DNA of 8,181 bases, taken from NCBI GenBank assembly GCA_030635045.1, contig DAOVZP010000054.1, positions 1 through 8,181 of the forward strand. The letters run 5' to 3'. The notes under the pieces were generated by a model. It ran no database searches. It had not been told where the DNA came from and worked only from the letters and a program-made list of their open reading frames with translations. Shown here in pieces: positions 6,743 to 8,181 of the stretch. A program made the translations under genes and the position numbers. The DNA comes from Bacteroidota bacterium. GTDB lineage: Bacteria; Bacteroidota; Bacteroidia; Bacteroidales; B18-G4. Numbering within the stretch: the stretch's first letter is position 1; each line of letters begins with the position of its first letter.

Positions 6743-7888
6743 ATGAACTTTGAATTAAGCGAAGAACAACAAATGATCCGCGACACGGTGCGTGATTTTG
6801 CCGAAAGGGAGATCAAGCCTGTGGCCCATGAACTGGATGAAAAGGCTGAGTTCTCATACGACATTACCGCCAAGATGGGCGAACTTGGGCTGTTTGGGAT
6901 GTATCTGCCGGAGCAATACGGTGGGCAGGGGCTGGATACCCTTTCCTATATTATCGCCGTTGAAGAGCTGGCACGAATCGATAGCTCACAGGCGGCTACG
7001 TTGGCTGCCCATAACTCCCTCGGAATAGGGCCTTTATATTATTACGGGACGGAAGAGCAAAAGATGAAATACCTCCCACAACTTTGTACCGGGAAAGCCC
7101 TCTGGGGCTTTGGCCTTACAGAAGCCAATGCCGGATCCGACTCACGGGGTACTAAAACAACAGCGAAGCAGGATGGTGATGAATGGGTGATCGATGGTTC
7201 CAAGATCTTTATCACAAATGGATCTGCCGATATCAATATAGGAAGTTCAGTGCAGGTAGTGAGCGGTGAAGAAAATGGCAGGAAAATATTCTCCACTATC
7301 CTTGTGGATAAAGGAACTCCCGGATTCAAGACCGTAACTATGCACGGTAAGATGATGTGGCGGGCTTCAGATACTGCCGAACTGTATTTTGATGATTGCC
7401 GTGTGCCAAAAGAAAACCTTCTCGGTGAGATTGGCCAGGGTTCAAAGATCATGCTCAGCACCCTTGATAACGGACGGCTATCCATCGCAGCAATGGGACT
7501 CGGACTTGCACAGGGTGCATTTGAACTCGCCCGTGATTATGGCAATGAAAGAAAACAATTCGGGAAACCGGTTAATCAATTCCAGGTAAATGCTTTCAAG
7601 CTTGCTGATATGGCCCTTAAGATAGAGCTGGCACGTAACCTGCTTTATAAAGCCTGCTGGCTTAAAGATGAAGGTAAACCCTTTGGCAAAGAATCTGCCA
7701 TGGCCAAGCTATATTGCTCAGAGATCGCTAAGGAAGTAGCAGATGAAGCCGTACAGATCCATGGAGGCTACGGGCTGATGAAAGATTACGACATCGAACG
7801 TCATTATCGCGACCAGCGGCTGCTGCAGATCGGCGAAGGAACCTCGGAGATACAGAGGCTTGTTATTGCAAGGTACGTTAATAGTTAG
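6743..7888 (+). CDS. Acyl-CoA dehydrogenase (short-chain / general ACAD type)
   Basis: The 381-residue FAD enzyme oxidises an acyl-CoA to the 2-enoyl-CoA and passes electrons to ETF; its length is typical of short-chain ACADs. ACAD signature 1 is GLTEANAGSD (124-133) and signature 2 is QIHGGYGLMKDYDIERHYRD (338-357). The active-site base is E365 in IGEGTSE, the position used by short- and medium-chain dehydrogenases. Isovaleryl-CoA dehydrogenase instead uses a Glu in an LDLER segment and has Ala in the GEGTSE position. Here the matching segment is LDNGR, with Gly244 where the Glu would be. In this locus one would expect isovaleryl-CoA as substrate, but the active site looks like butyryl- or 2-methylacyl-CoA dehydrogenase. 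I chose ATG 6743 because MNFELSEEQQMIRD is the standard family N-terminus; the in-frame TTG at 6719 adds eight unrelated residues. The gene follows the biotin gene after a 96-bp repeat-bearing spacer, so it may have its own promoter. Confidence 0.93.
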   Translation: MNFELSEEQQMIRDTVRDFAEREIKPVAHELDEKAEFSYDITAKMGELGLFGMYLPEQYGGQGLDTLSYIIAVEELARIDSSQAATLAAHNSLGIGPLYYYGTEEQKMKYLPQLCTGKALWGFGLTEANAGSDSRGTKTTAKQDGDEWVIDGSKIFITNGSADINIGSSVQVVSGEENGRKIFSTILVDKGTPGFKTVTMHGKMMWRASDTAELYFDDCRVPKENLLGEIGQGSKIMLSTLDNGRLSIAAMGLGLAQGAFELARDYGNERKQFGKPVNQFQVNAFKLADMALKIELARNLLYKACWLKDEGKPFGKESAMAKLYCSEIAKEVADEAVQIHGGYGLMKDYDIERHYRDQRLLQIGEGTSEIQRLVIARYVNS

Positions 7889-7903
7889 CAATAAAATTAT
7901 TTA

Positions 7904-7918
7904 CTCGCAGAATGCGAG
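7904..7918 (+). terminator. Small hairpin just after the acyl-CoA dehydrogenase gene
   Basis: CTCGCA (7904-7909) and TGCGAG (7913-7918) form a perfect 6-bp stem with a GAA loop, 15 bp after the stop codon. A T-rich run precedes the stem on the plus strand, but none follows it, so it is not a canonical intrinsic terminator. It may still mark the end of the transcript or belong to the palindrome tract. Confidence 0.3.
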
Positions 7919-7929
7919 CAGTGATTGAC

Positions 7930-7950
7930 GCACGCGCTGCAAGCGCGCGC
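7930..7950. repeat. Inverted repeat 1 of the palindrome tract
   Basis: Bases 7930-7938 pair with 7942-7950 around a GCA loop. The 9-bp stem has a single A/C mismatch (7932/7948). The core is CGCGCT / AGCGCG. Confidence 0.7.
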
Positions 7951-7970
7951 GAGTCTGAATACCACCTGCG

Positions 7971-7993
7971 TGCGCGCGATTGCAGCGCGCGCA
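7971..7993. repeat. Inverted repeat 2 of the palindrome tract
   Basis: TGCGCGCG (7971-7978) is the exact reverse complement of CGCGCGCA (7986-7993), with a 7-base loop. A competing pairing joins ATTGC (7979-7983) with GCAAT (7991-7995), so the two hairpins exclude each other. Confidence 0.75.
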
Positions 7994-7995
7994 AT

Positions 7996-8078
7996 CACCT
8001 GGCAAATGCATGCAACCACTTGACAAATTTGCGCGACCACCAGCAAGTACGCGCGACCGCTGGCATGCGCGCGATTGC
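7996..8078 (+). repeat. Degenerate direct repeats of about 21 bp
   Basis: Segments beginning at 7996 (21 bp), 8017 (21 bp), 8038 (20 bp) and 8058 (about 21 bp) share a layout: a start of the type cac(c/t)tgg, a middle of the type caaatgc and an end of the type gcgcgac. An earlier, more diverged copy may begin at 7962. The period equals three 7-bp units, echoing the heptamer arrays elsewhere in the window. Confidence 0.5.
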
Positions 8079-8087
8079 ATCGCGTGC
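8067..8087. repeat. Inverted repeat 3 of the palindrome tract
   Basis: GCGCGCGA (8067-8074) pairs with TCGCGTGC (8080-8087) around a TTGCA loop. The 8-bp stem contains one G-T pair (8069/8085). The loop side resembles inverted repeat 2, suggesting related copies. Confidence 0.65.
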
Positions 8088-8095
8088 AACATAAC

Positions 8096-8114
8096 TGCGC
8101 GTTCGTAACGCGCA
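8096..8114. repeat. Inverted repeat 4 of the palindrome tract
   Basis: TGCGCGTT (8096-8103) is the exact reverse complement of AACGCGCA (8107-8114), with a 3-base CGT loop. It is the most compact perfect hairpin in the window, and no T-run follows it. Confidence 0.75.
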
Positions 8115-8181
8115 AAGATCTATAGCTTCTTAGTTACGTCGAAGCAACTATATCTGCAAGTGAATAATCCCGCTCCGCAGA

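Larger units (their letters stand above)
7889..8181. other. GC-rich, palindrome-dense non-coding tract
   Basis: No credible gene lies in this 293-bp end region. From about 7920 to 8115 the base composition shifts sharply to GC, with many GCGCGC blocks and several perfect or near-perfect inverted repeats, unlike any other part of the window. The short open frames across it have Cys/Arg/Ala-rich translations dictated by the GCGC repeats and are not believable. From 8116 to the end the DNA becomes ordinary again, apart from one imperfect inverted repeat (GCTTC 8125-8129 / GAAGC 8141-8145). The next gene to the right is not reached. Confidence 0.75.

Noticed and set aside
7042..7485. 147-residue open frame on the minus strand, antisense to the acyl-CoA dehydrogenase
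   Set aside because: It is a shadow of a highly conserved gene with clear codon structure; the translation has no recognisable motif.
8096..8114. Intrinsic terminator or integron attC site
   Set aside because: The hairpin has no following T-run and lacks the paired attC core motifs; no integrase or cassette context is seen.
7897..8115. Short open frames on both strands in the right-hand tract (up to 72 residues)
   Set aside because: Their translations are Ala/Arg/Cys-rich products of GCGC repeats, they overlap one another on both strands, and no domain is recognisable.

Overview
The window reads as part of a leucine/isovalerate (branched-chain acyl-CoA) degradation locus, most likely from an anaerobic or fermentative member of the Bacteroidota. 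That placement is an inference. It rests on AT-rich leaders, starts that mostly lack a clear Shine-Dalgarno, one weak candidate promoter of the Bacteroidota TTTG / TAnnTTTG type, and the general look of the proteins. No rRNA, tRNA, CRISPR or transposase is visible.

Layout. Positions 1-567 (minus) hold the N-terminal 189 residues of an HMG-CoA lyase that runs off the left edge. Positions 642-1658 (minus) hold a second, complete, divergent HMG-CoA-lyase-family protein whose usual catalytic Cys is replaced by Gln. A 343-bp divergent spacer (1659-2001) follows. Four plus-strand genes come next: the carboxyltransferase beta subunit of methylcrotonyl-CoA carboxylase (2002-3609), a methylglutaconyl-CoA hydratase-type crotonase (3623-4411), a 733-residue biotin protein (4445-6646) and an acyl-CoA dehydrogenase (6743-7888). 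The last 290 bp is a GC-rich, palindrome-dense non-coding tract.

How the genes fit together. The set follows acyl-CoA -> 3-methylcrotonyl-CoA -> 3-methylglutaconyl-CoA -> HMG-CoA -> acetoacetate + acetyl-CoA. The striking point is the biotin protein. Where methylcrotonyl-CoA carboxylase alpha should have an ATP-grasp biotin carboxylase, it has an oxaloacetate-decarboxylase/transcarboxylase-5S-like carboxyltransferase barrel with an intact 2-oxoacid active site. Behind this come a region resembling the alpha-subunit BT domain and a biotinyl domain (AMKM, K689). No biotin carboxylase is present in the window. The best reading is an ATP-independent transcarboxylase that moves a carboxyl group between oxaloacetate/pyruvate and 3-methylcrotonyl-CoA, analogous to the propionibacterial 12S/5S/1.3S enzyme. 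I consider this the main candidate for an undescribed system.

A second layer of structure lies between the genes. Three spacers each carry a different imperfect tandem repeat with a strict 7-bp period, and the right-hand tract contains a degenerate array with a period of about 21 bp (3 x 7) plus several hairpins.
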